From: Hyphomicrobiales bacterium
GTDB lineage: Bacteria > Pseudomonadota > Alphaproteobacteria > Rhizobiales > Rhizobiaceae
Direction of reading: 5' to 3'
DNA length: 64,000 nt
Assembly: GCA_900472485.1 (NCBI GenBank)
Contig: UCII01000017.1
Location: 1-64,000 of the forward strand
The notes under the pieces were generated by a model that saw only the letters and a program-made list of their open reading frames with translations, searched no databases and was not told the DNA's origin. Position 1 is the stretch's first letter; every line of letters begins with the position of its first letter. A program made the translations under genes and the position numbers. This document shows positions 7,676 through 15,483 of this stretch, one piece after another.

Positions 7676-9985
7676 ATGGCCGCTGATATCCGTTCCCTTG
7701 CTGCTACCATCGCCGCCGAGATCAATGCCCGTCCGGATCAGGCCAAGGCCGCCATCGAGCTTTTGGACGAAGGCGCAACGGTGCCCTTCATCGCGCGCTA
7801 CCGCAAGGAAGTGACCGGCGGCCTCGACGACACGCAGCTTCGCACGCTGTCGGAACGTCTCGTCTATCTGCGTGAGCTTGAAGCGCGCCGCGCCGCCATC
7901 ATCGAATCCATCACAAGCCAGGGCAAGATGACCGACGAGCTGATGGGCAAGGTCGCGACCGTCGGCACCAAGTCCGAGCTGGAAGACCTTTATCTGCCCT
8001 ACAAGCAGAAGCGCCGCACGCGCGCCGAGATTGCCAGTGAGCGTGGCCTCGGCCCCTTGGCCGACACGATCCTGGTGGATCGCTCCAAGGAGCCCATGGT
8101 TCTCGCCGAAGGCTTCATCACGGCCGATGTGCCCGACGTGAAGACGGCCCTGGAAGGCGCGCGCGACATCATCGCTGAAGGCATTGCCGAAAATGCCGAT
8201 CTGCTCGGCAAGCTGCGCAACTACATGAAGACCAATGCGACGCTGAAGGCCGCTGTCGTCGATGGCAAGCAGGAGGCAGGCGCCAAGTTCTCGGATTATT
8301 TCGCCCATCAGGAACGCTGGGCAACCGCGCCCGGTCATCGCGCGCTCGCCATGCTACGCGGCTGGAACGAAGAAGTGCTGACGCTGAATATCGAAGTCGA
8401 CACCGACGCCGTCTCGCCGAATAAGCCGGTCGAGCGCATGATCACTGCGGCCTATGATATCGGCGTCAGCCGGCCCGGCGATCGCTGGTTGACGGAAGTC
8501 GCGAGCTGGACCTGGCGCGTAAAGCTCTCCATGTCGCTCTCGCTCGATCTGATGCGCGAGTTGCGAGAGAGGGCGGAGGAAGAGGCGATCCATGTTTTCG
8601 CCCGCAATCTGAAGGATCTGCTGCTGGCGGCTCCCGCCGGCTCACGCGCCACCATGGGCCTCGATCCGGGCATCCGCACCGGCGTCAAAGTTGCCGTGGT
8701 CGACGGCACCGGCAAGCTCCTGGAGACGACGACGGTCTATCCCTTTCCGCCGAAAAACGACGTGCGCGGCACGCAGGCGACGCTGGCCGCTCTTATCCGC
8801 AAGCACGAGGTCGAACTGATCGCGATCGGCAATGGCACCGGCAGCCGCGAAACCGAAAAGCTGGTGGCCGACATGCTGGCCGAACTGCCGGCGCCGAAGC
8901 CGACGAAGGTCATCGTCTCCGAAGCTGGTGCATCGGTTTACTCTGCCTCGGAAACCGCGGCGCTCGAATTTCCCGGCCTCGACGTCTCACTGCGCGGTGC
9001 CGTCTCCATCGCCCGCCGCCTGCAGGACCCGCTGGCCGAACTCGTGAAGATCGAGCCGAAGTCGATCGGCGTCGGCCAGTACCAGCACGATGTCGACCAG
9101 CAGAAGCTTTCCCGCTCGCTGGATGCGGTGGTCGAAGATGCGGTGAATGCCGTCGGTGTCGATCTGAACACGGCTTCTGTGCCTCTGCTTGCCCGCGTTT
9201 CGGGCCTTGGGCCTTCGATTGCCGAAGCGATCGTTCGGCATCGCGATGGCGAAGGGGCCTTCGAGACGCGGCGCGATCTCCTGAAGGTCGCCCGTCTCGG
9301 CCAGCGCACCTTCGAGCAATGCGCCGGCTTCCTGCGTATTCCGAATGGCAAGGAGCCGCTCGACGCTTCCTCGGTGCACCCGGAAGCCTATGGTGTGGCC
9401 AAGAAGATCGTCGCTGCCTGCGGCCGCGATCTCCGCACGCTGATGGGCGATACGGCAACGCTGAAGGCCATCGATCCCAGGCAGTTCATCGACGACAAGT
9501 TCGGCCTGCCGACCGTGCGCGACATCATCGCCGAACTGGAAAAGCCGGGCCGCGATCCGCGCCCGAGCTTCAAGACCGCGACTTTTGCCGAAGGCGTCAA
9601 CGAGATCAGCGATCTCAAGCCTGGAATGCTGCTGGAGGGGACGGTAACCAATGTCGCTGCTTTTGGCGCCTTCGTCGATATTGGCGTCCATCAGGACGGT
9701 TTGGTGCATGTCTCGCAGCTGGCTGACCGCTTCGTCAAGGACCCGCATGAGGTCGTGAAGGCCGGCGATGTGGTCAAGGTCAGGGTCGTTGAAGTCGACG
9801 CGAAGCGTAAGCGAATCGGCCTTTCCATGCGCAAAGATGGCAGCACTGTGGCAGCCCCGTCCGGGCGCGACACACGCGAACAGGGTGGTCTGCGCAACAC
9901 GGGCGTTAAGGGAAATACCCGTCCGAAGGCCGAACAGCAGGGTAGTTTTGGGGCGGCGTTGGCGGACGCACTCAAACGAAAATAA
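7676..9985 (+). CDS. tex: Tex family RNA-binding transcription accessory protein
   Basis: A 769-residue Tex/YhgF protein, a cytoplasmic nucleic-acid-binding factor related to eukaryotic Spt6. The order is an N-terminal helical domain (IAAEINARPDQAKAAIELLDEG; FIARYRKEVTGGLDD), a YqgF/RNase H-like domain from about 325 (TMGLDPGIRTGVKVAVVD), helix-hairpin-helix repeats (LARVSGLGPSIAEAIVRHRD), and a C-terminal S1 domain at about 650-725 (GTVTNVAAFGAFVDIGVHQD). The ATG at 7676 follows AGAGAG; the reading frame extends upstream without family similarity. The tail past S1 is basic and low in complexity. Stand-alone gene; divergent from purD. Confidence 0.97.
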   Translation: MAADIRSLAATIAAEINARPDQAKAAIELLDEGATVPFIARYRKEVTGGLDDTQLRTLSERLVYLRELEARRAAIIESITSQGKMTDELMGKVATVGTKSELEDLYLPYKQKRRTRAEIASERGLGPLADTILVDRSKEPMVLAEGFITADVPDVKTALEGARDIIAEGIAENADLLGKLRNYMKTNATLKAAVVDGKQEAGAKFSDYFAHQERWATAPGHRALAMLRGWNEEVLTLNIEVDTDAVSPNKPVERMITAAYDIGVSRPGDRWLTEVASWTWRVKLSMSLSLDLMRELRERAEEEAIHVFARNLKDLLLAAPAGSRATMGLDPGIRTGVKVAVVDGTGKLLETTTVYPFPPKNDVRGTQATLAALIRKHEVELIAIGNGTGSRETEKLVADMLAELPAPKPTKVIVSEAGASVYSASETAALEFPGLDVSLRGAVSIARRLQDPLAELVKIEPKSIGVGQYQHDVDQQKLSRSLDAVVEDAVNAVGVDLNTASVPLLARVSGLGPSIAEAIVRHRDGEGAFETRRDLLKVARLGQRTFEQCAGFLRIPNGKEPLDASSVHPEAYGVAKKIVAACGRDLRTLMGDTATLKAIDPRQFIDDKFGLPTVRDIIAELEKPGRDPRPSFKTATFAEGVNEISDLKPGMLLEGTVTNVAAFGAFVDIGVHQDGLVHVSQLADRFVKDPHEVVKAGDVVKVRVVEVDAKRKRIGLSMRKDGSTVAAPSGRDTREQGGLRNTGVKGNTRPKAEQQGSFGAALADALKRK

Positions 9986-10016
9986 GGACTTAGCGGAACT
10001 TTGTGCAAGAATGTCA

Positions 10017-10043
10017 CACTCTGGCAGCGTTGTTGCCAGAGTG
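10017..10043. repeat. Perfect inverted repeat between tex and cfa
   Basis: cactctggca (10017-10026) and tgccagagtg (10034-10043) form a perfect 10-bp inverted repeat with a 7-base loop, 31 bp after the tex stop and about 87 bp before cfa. There is no T tract after it, so it may be a rho-assisted terminator, an operator or an RNA 3' stabiliser. Confidence 0.6.
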
Positions 10044-10129
10044 CCAATGACTGCGAAAAGGTGCGCTTGCCACAATGCTGTGAGGCGTTAAAGTTGCCTT
10101 AATGTCATGTCATAACATTCGAGGCGTCC

Positions 10130-11389
10130 ATGGCGTCGACCCTTTTTTCTCTCGTCCAGAAAATCATCCGTAAAGGTTCACTCAGGCTTACGCTCGCATC
10201 CGGCGAGACCCATATGGTCGGCGACGGAACCGGAGAGACGGTGGCCGTCCGGTTTGCCGATCAGCAGGCTGAAGATGCGGTTGCCCGCGATCCGACGCTC
10301 AAGCTTGGCGAAATGTATATGGAGGGCCGCTTCATCCTCGAGCAGGGGGACATCTACGAGTTCCTGTCGCTGGTGAAGCAGAATACCACCAACGAGGTCT
10401 TCGACTTCCGCATGGCGGCGCTGCTGATCGGCCGCATCGCCTGGCAGCAGATCAAGAGCCGCTCGCCGATCAACCGCAACAAGTACAATGTTGCGCATCA
10501 CTACGATCTCTCGGCGAAGCTCTTTGATCTCTTCCTCGATGAGGACTGGCAATATTCCTGCGCCTATTTCAATCCGCCCGGCATCAGCCTCTTCGAAGCG
10601 CAACTGGCCAAGAAGCGCCACATCGCCGCCAAGCTGCTGGTCGAGCCCGGTCAAAAGGTATTGGAAATCGGCTCCGGCTGGGGCGGCATGGCCATGTATC
10701 TCGCCGAAGCCTATCCCGGCCTCGACGTAACCGGCATCACGCTCAGCGAGGAACAGCTGAAGGTATCGCGCGAACGGGCAGCCAAGCGTGGCCTCTCCGA
10801 TCGCGTCCGCTTCGAGCTGCAGGACTATCGCTATATGACCGGCAAGAAGTTCGACCGAATCGTCTCGGTCGGCATGTTCGAGCATGTCGGCATCGGCGAT
10901 TACGGCAAGTTCTTCCGCAAGGTTTCGGAGCTGCTTGACGATAACGGCGTCATGCTGTTGCACTCCATTGCCCGCCCGAAGCCGAGCTTCGCCACCAACG
11001 CCTTCATCGAAAAGTATATTTTCCCCGGCGGCTACATCCCCTCTATCGGCGAGACCACGCCGCCGCTGGAAAAGGCCGGTTTACTCACCAGGGACGTCGA
11101 AACCCTGCCGATGCATTATGCCTATACGCTCCGGCATTGGCGCAACCGCTTCGTGGCACGCAAGGCCGATGCCGTCGCGCTCTATGACGAAAAGTTCTTC
11201 CGGATGTGGGAGTTCTATCTGGCCGGTTCCGAAATGGGCTTCCGCTGGGATGAGCTCTTCATCATGCAGCTCCAGATCACCAAGAACCAGTTCGCCGTCC
11301 CCGACAACCGCAATTACATCGCGGAGCGCGAGGCCAAGCTGAAGGAATTTGAGGCGGCGCGCGCACCTTTGGAAAAGGTGACATTCTGA
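10130..11389 (+). CDS. cfa: Cyclopropane-fatty-acyl-phospholipid synthase
   Basis: A 419-residue enzyme that transfers a methylene group from SAM to unsaturated acyl chains of membrane phospholipids, giving cyclopropane fatty acids such as lactobacillic acid. The SAM-binding motif I is EIGSGWGG at about 179-186; NKYNVAHHYDLS and DEDWQYSCAYF upstream, and VGMFEHVG and GGYIPS downstream, are family blocks. The N-terminal ~100 residues form the lipid-binding part. ATG at 10130 begins the characteristic basic N-terminus. Rhizobia usually carry more than one cfa paralogue; which one this is cannot be told. A strong terminator follows. Confidence 0.95.
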   Translation: MASTLFSLVQKIIRKGSLRLTLASGETHMVGDGTGETVAVRFADQQAEDAVARDPTLKLGEMYMEGRFILEQGDIYEFLSLVKQNTTNEVFDFRMAALLIGRIAWQQIKSRSPINRNKYNVAHHYDLSAKLFDLFLDEDWQYSCAYFNPPGISLFEAQLAKKRHIAAKLLVEPGQKVLEIGSGWGGMAMYLAEAYPGLDVTGITLSEEQLKVSRERAAKRGLSDRVRFELQDYRYMTGKKFDRIVSVGMFEHVGIGDYGKFFRKVSELLDDNGVMLLHSIARPKPSFATNAFIEKYIFPGGYIPSIGETTPPLEKAGLLTRDVETLPMHYAYTLRHWRNRFVARKADAVALYDEKFFRMWEFYLAGSEMGFRWDELFIMQLQITKNQFAVPDNRNYIAEREAKLKEFEAARAPLEKVTF

Positions 11390-11415
11390 GCCTCTATAGT
11401 TGCGCCATTTGATGC

Positions 11416-11450
11416 GGCCGGACCGTGGAAAGCCACGGTCCGGCCTTCTT
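11416..11450 (+). terminator. Rho-independent terminator of cfa
   Basis: Perfect 13-bp stem ggccggaccgtgg (11416-11428) / ccacggtccggcc (11433-11445) with loop aaag, followed by ttctta. It lies between convergent cfa and the lipoprotein gene. Confidence 0.85.
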
Positions 11451-11477
11451 ATTCATGCCTGTACGTCGCTACGGTCG

Positions 11478-11912
11478 CTATCTGCCAACATGGACGGTGA
11501 AGGTACCGTCCTGCACCGTGCCGTCGGTATTCAGTCCCGTAAGGCGCAGAGTGAATTGATCCGTGCCGACGAAGCCGGGGTTCGGCGTGTAGTAGACGAT
11601 GTTGCCTTGGACCGTCTTGCCCGAGCATAGGTAGGCAGTGCTGTCTTTCGAAAACTTCGCTGTGACCTGCCCGTGCTCGACGTCAACCTTGCCGTGGGCA
11701 GGCTGCTTGATGACGCCCGTATAGGGAAATCCTGCAAAGGTGCAGTCCTGTTTCACAAGCGAAGTAGTCGTCACCTTCGTCTTCTTACCGGGCGCCGCTC
11801 TTCCCGAAAACTGGCTTTGCTTTGCTCCGCCGATCGGAGTGCCGACGCAGCCGGAAAGCGCCATGCCAGCAGCCAGCATCAGACCTAAGGAGATCAAGGA
11901 TATGCTCTTCAT
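11478..11912 (-). CDS. Ig-like domain lipoprotein
   Basis: A 144-residue predicted lipoprotein. The start at 11912 gives a classical type II signal (MKSISLISLGLMLAAGMALSGC, lipobox ALSGC at about 19-22). The mature part carries a two-cysteine region (KQDCTFAG and AYLCSGK) and a C-terminal Ig-/cadherin-like strand pattern (IVYYTPNPGFVGTDQFTLRL). The frame is open for 24 more codons upstream, but those codons would bury the signal peptide. Similar small Ig-like envelope proteins occur in rhizobia; no function is known to me. It is convergent with cfa and shares no operon. Confidence 0.75.
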   Translation of the reverse strand: MKSISLISLGLMLAAGMALSGCVGTPIGGAKQSQFSGRAAPGKKTKVTTTSLVKQDCTFAGFPYTGVIKQPAHGKVDVEHGQVTAKFSKDSTAYLCSGKTVQGNIVYYTPNPGFVGTDQFTLRLTGLNTDGTVQDGTFTVHVGR

Positions 11913-12183
11913 TCGTTTCTCATCTTTTGAAATGGGGGGGGCTACGAGATGGCGGGGCACTTGGCAATTGCGGCCATTACCCACGATTGAGTATCTATAC
12001 AGAAATTAAATCAACGCGATAGGTCGGCGCATGTCGAACGACGCCCTGCTTCGCGCAACCTGAATTTGATGTTCCGACTGAATTCGCCGCCGTGTGGTTA
12101 AGGGAGCGGTAACGCGATCCGCATAATTTGCAGCAACTCTCGGGTCGTAAGGCCTTTTGTATTGCGTATCATGGAGTTTCGTT

Positions 12184-12996
12184 GTGTTTGCAAAGTTAAG
12201 GTTCCTTTTCATTGGCGGCCTCTCCGTCGTTGCTTGTGCCGGCGCTGCCGAGGCGGGCGATGGCCAGCATTTGTGGTCGGGTGACTGGTACTTAAGCGTC
12301 GGTGCGGCCGGTTTCTCCGCACCGAAATTCGAAGGCGGCAAGCACAACAAGCTGCAATGGTCGCCGCTGGTGTCCATCGGCCGGCAAGGCCCAGGCCCGC
12401 GCTTTTCCTCGCGCAACGACAATCCGTCCTTTGCCCTGATTGAAAGCGATGCATTCCGCATCGGCATCGTCGGCAAATTCGTGCCGAGCCGCGACAGCGG
12501 CGATGGCCGCGAACTGAGGGGATTGAAGAAGGTCAAGTGGGGTGTGGAAGCCGGCGGCTTCGCCGAAGCCTATCCCACGGATTGGCTGCGCGCCCGCGTC
12601 GAAGTCCGCCAGGGTATTCGCGCCCATAGCGGTGTCGTCGCCGACGCCGCAGTCGATGCCTTTACCGATATTACTCCCGAGCTTCGCGCCTCTGCCGGTC
12701 CGCGCATGACACTCGCCAGCAGCGACTATTTTGACACCTATTATGGCGTCAATGCGCGCGAATCGGCTGCCTCCGGCCTCAGCGGCTACAAGCCCGGCGG
12801 CGGCGTCAAATCCGTCGGTTTCGGCGGCGCACTAACCTGGAAGGCCTCGCAGAACTGGACCACCAGCACCTTCCTCGAATATACCCGGCTCACCGGCCCG
12901 GCCGCCGACAGCAGCCTCGTGCGCGAGCGCGGCGACCGCAATCAGCTGCTGATCGGCGTCTCCGCCAGCTACAAGTTCAATTTCACGATGAACTGA
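12184..12996 (+). CDS. MipA/OmpV family outer-membrane protein
   Basis: About 270 residues. The signal peptide FAKLRFLFIGGLSVVACAGAAEA is followed by a beta-barrel-type alternating sequence ending in an aromatic C-terminal strand (LLIGVSASYKFNFTMN). Blocks DWYLSVGAAGFSAPKFEG, FRIGIVGKF and WGVEAGGFAEAYP match the MipA/OmpV family, whose founding member links the lytic transglycosylase MltA to PBP1B in E. coli; many homologues are simply porin-like. GTG at 12184 is preferred: ggag lies 7 bases before it. TTG at 12157 is the alternative. Single gene; ubiA follows 74 bp later on the same strand. Confidence 0.85.
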   Translation: MFAKLRFLFIGGLSVVACAGAAEAGDGQHLWSGDWYLSVGAAGFSAPKFEGGKHNKLQWSPLVSIGRQGPGPRFSSRNDNPSFALIESDAFRIGIVGKFVPSRDSGDGRELRGLKKVKWGVEAGGFAEAYPTDWLRARVEVRQGIRAHSGVVADAAVDAFTDITPELRASAGPRMTLASSDYFDTYYGVNARESAASGLSGYKPGGGVKSVGFGGALTWKASQNWTTSTFLEYTRLTGPAADSSLVRERGDRNQLLIGVSASYKFNFTMN

Positions 12997-13070
12997 GCAA
13001 CGGGCGAGGTCATGTCTCGTCATGGCCTCGCGGCTTGACCTCGGGTGCCGGATATCACTACTACTCGCCT

Positions 13071-14033
13071 ATGCAAAACACAGGCGACATCAACGGGCGC
13101 GTCGCCGACGCGCCATCCGGCAACTGGGTCTATCGCGTCCTGCCTCCGACGCTTTGGCCTTACGCCCAGCTTGCGCGCTGGGACAGGCCGATCGGCTGGC
13201 AGCTCCTGATGTGGCCATGCTTCTGGTCCGTCGCGCTTGCGGCCAATGCCTCCGTCGCTTTGGGACATGGCTCCCCCGGCTTCGTGGTGATCTATCACCT
13301 CTTCCTTTACTTTATCGGCGCCGTCGCCATGCGCGGTGCGGGCTGCACCTACAATGATCTGGTCGACCACGAGATCGACATGTCCGTGGCGCGCACCCGC
13401 TCGCGCCCGTTGCCATCGGGCCGCGTGACGCGCCTTCAGGCCAAGGTGTTTATCGCTTTGCAGGCTCTGGTCGGCTTGCTGGTGCTGCTGCAGTTCAACT
13501 GGTTTGCCGTTATCCTCGGCGTGCTGTCGCTCGGCATCGTCGCGCTCTATCCCTTTGCCAAGCGCTTTACCGACTGGCCGCAATTCTTCCTCGGCCTTGC
13601 CTTTTCCTGGGGCGCCCTGATGGGCTGGGCTGGTCTCTTCGGCAGCCTGTCGCTTGCCCCGATTGTGCTCTATCTCGCCGCCATCCTCTGGACCATCGGC
13701 TACGACACGATCTACGCGCATCAGGATAAGGAGGATGACGAGCTGATCGGTGTGCGTTCGACCGCCCGGCTTTTCGGCGATCAGACACGACTCTGGCTGG
13801 TCGGGCTCTATGGGGCGACGCTGCTTCTGATGCTGCTGTCCTTTGCGCTCGCGGGTACAAGCTGGCTGGCCTATCTCGGCCTGATCGTCGCCGGCGGCAT
13901 GTTCGCCTATCAGATCGCCGTGCTCGACATCAACGACGGCGCACAATGCCTCGCGCTATTCAAGTCAAACAATCGGGTCGGACTGATCATCTTCGTCGGT
14001 CTTTTCCTGTCGTTCCTGTTTCTTGCTCCCTGA
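13071..14033 (+). CDS. ubiA: 4-hydroxybenzoate polyprenyltransferase
   Basis: A 320-residue integral membrane prenyltransferase that attaches the polyprenyl tail to 4-hydroxybenzoate in ubiquinone synthesis. The first Mg-diphosphate motif is NDLVDHEID (N95-D103) and the second is YAHQDKEDD around 216-224; eight or nine hydrophobic segments lie between and after. ATG at 13071 begins a cytoplasmic leader before the conserved LARWDRPIGWQLLMWPCFW. An earlier in-frame start at 13035 seems too far upstream. It is 40 bp upstream of a GNAT gene on the same strand, possibly co-transcribed. Confidence 0.95.
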   Translation: MQNTGDINGRVADAPSGNWVYRVLPPTLWPYAQLARWDRPIGWQLLMWPCFWSVALAANASVALGHGSPGFVVIYHLFLYFIGAVAMRGAGCTYNDLVDHEIDMSVARTRSRPLPSGRVTRLQAKVFIALQALVGLLVLLQFNWFAVILGVLSLGIVALYPFAKRFTDWPQFFLGLAFSWGALMGWAGLFGSLSLAPIVLYLAAILWTIGYDTIYAHQDKEDDELIGVRSTARLFGDQTRLWLVGLYGATLLLMLLSFALAGTSWLAYLGLIVAGGMFAYQIAVLDINDGAQCLALFKSNNRVGLIIFVGLFLSFLFLAP

Positions 14034-14073
14034 AGGAAGGGATGCGCCGTATCAGGTTCCAGAGGAGGGCGTC

Positions 14074-14529
14074 ATGGCATGCGAAATCCGTCTGGCCTTA
14101 GAGGCGGACGCCGAGGCGATCAGCGGCGTGATCCTGACCGCACTTCGCGAGAGCAACGCACAGGACTATTCTCCGGATATCATCGCGCGCGTCGCCGAGA
14201 GCTTTAGTCCCGCTGGCGTGCGCAGGCTGATGAGCGGCAGAACGGTCTTCGTGGCGATCGAAGATGGAAGCATTGTCGGCACCGCGAGCCTTGACCGTGC
14301 CGTCGTGCGTACGGTGTTCGTCGCTCCCTCTGCGCAGCGTCGCGGCGTTGGCGCCTGCCTGATGGCCGCAATCGAACAGTCGGCGAGGGCAAGCGGCAGT
14401 GCCACCCTGTCCGTCCCCTCGTCGATTACCGCACGGGGCTTTTACGAAAAGCTCGGCTTCAATACTGTCGGCGAGAGTTTCCATGGCGATGAACGAACGA
14501 TCATCATGGAGCGTTCGCTGATGCCATAA
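14074..14529 (+). CDS. GNAT family N-acetyltransferase
   Basis: A 151-residue single-domain GNAT. Motif A, the acetyl-CoA pyrophosphate loop, is VFVAPSAQRRGVGACLM, and motif B is GFYEKLGFNTVGES. Substrate unknown. ATG at 14074 was selected because of the strong GAGGAGG sequence just upstream (14062-14068). It follows ubiA by 40 bp and may share its transcript. Confidence 0.88.
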   Translation: MACEIRLALEADAEAISGVILTALRESNAQDYSPDIIARVAESFSPAGVRRLMSGRTVFVAIEDGSIVGTASLDRAVVRTVFVAPSAQRRGVGACLMAAIEQSARASGSATLSVPSSITARGFYEKLGFNTVGESFHGDERTIIMERSLMP

Positions 14530-14535
14530 GATTTC

Positions 14536-14565
14536 GGCCGCGGGATCGGTTTCCCACGGCCGGTT
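14536..14565. terminator. Possible terminator hairpin
   Basis: ggccgcggga and tcccacggcc form a 10-bp stem with one mismatch, 7 bases after the GNAT stop, between convergent genes. A T-rich stretch (tttggttttt) starts about 15 bases later, so termination is plausible but not canonical. Confidence 0.45.
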
Positions 14566-14598
14566 TCCGGCGATATTTGGTTTTTAAGCCTTATCGGC

Positions 14599-15165
14599 TC
14601 AATGCCTTGCGATGATCTCGCGGCCCTGGATCTTCATCTTGATGCCGAGCTTGCCGGTCGTGCGGCGCACGAGGAAGCGGGGGCGGCGGTTTGCGAAGTA
14701 GGAATGGCGGCGACGCGGCTGGCTGTCCTGTGAGCGGACGCCGCCGAGATGTTCTTCCAGCGGACGGGCCACGCCATCGGCTTCGATCATCAGCATGGGA
14801 ATGCGGAAGGCTTCCGACCAGGAGCGCCAGTCGGCGGCGATGTCGCTCAAATCATGCGCGACGAGAAGCGGGATGCAGAGATCCGGATCGGAGTGATGCA
14901 GTTCCAGCGTGACGGTGACTTCGCCGTCGCCGTGATCTATGGCGCGGGCGGCTACACCCTGGAATGCACGCTTGGGCAAAGCGACGGACAGCGGCAGGCC
15001 GCTGGACGGCAGGATCTTGCGCAGCACTGCGCCGCGCTCGTCGATCGTAATGGTGACATCACCTTCGGCACCTCGCATGGCATAGCTGACCTGTTGCGGG
15101 AAGCGCGCCGGATCAAGCCGCAGTGTGGTTCCAGCCCAATCGGGCTTCAGGACGGTATTAGTCAT
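14599..15165 (-). CDS. Conserved alphaproteobacterial protein, DUF6101-like
   Basis: A 188-residue soluble protein. Visible features are an early LRLDPARFPQQVSYAMRG, a domain with regular short strands (GDVTITIDERGAVLRK; VTVTLELHHSDPDLCIPLL), and a basic C-terminal tail (QPRRRHSYFANRRPRF). From memory it matches a family annotated DUF6101 in rhizobia, which is a naming memory rather than a computed match. No signal peptide or membrane segment. Function unknown; it stands alone and diverges from the DUF1217 gene. Confidence 0.7.
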   Translation of the reverse strand: MTNTVLKPDWAGTTLRLDPARFPQQVSYAMRGAEGDVTITIDERGAVLRKILPSSGLPLSVALPKRAFQGVAARAIDHGDGEVTVTLELHHSDPDLCIPLLVAHDLSDIAADWRSWSEAFRIPMLMIEADGVARPLEEHLGGVRSQDSQPRRRHSYFANRRPRFLVRRTTGKLGIKMKIQGREIIARH

Positions 15166-15483
15166 CGATTTTTCTACCCTTGCTTTACCTGAGAGCCGGT
15201 TGTTCCGGTCTTCTCTCGGAGAACTTCTGTCCTCTCGTTGTTGGGCAGATTAGGCGCCGTCCCTTCCAGACAGCTTAAAAATCGAGGTTAAGAAAACTTT
15301 GCGTCCTCAAATGGTTAGCAAAGTCGAATGCATCAGGGTTTCCATAAGGTGAACACAGGGCAGGGTGGTGCATCAGCATAGTACACGCACAAGGTGAGTG
15401 CGTGTAAGCCTCAGGTAAGATTTATGTGAAATAATGCCGGCCAGATTCGCCCCCTTTATTAGAGATCTATTGGGATTCTGCTG
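15166..15483. other. Divergent promoter region with inverted repeat
   Basis: About 318 bp without a gene, between the leftward DUF6101-like gene and the rightward DUF1217 gene. The only clear structure is the inverted repeat at 15382-15406. Promoters for both genes must be here, but no sigma box was recognised. Confidence 0.5.
15382..15406. promoter_or_regulatory. Perfect 9-bp inverted repeat, possible operator
   Basis: tacacgcac (15382-15390) and gtgcgtgta (15398-15406) with a 7-base spacer. It lies 78 bp before the DUF1217 start and has no T tract, which favours an operator over a terminator. The regulator is unknown. Confidence 0.45.
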
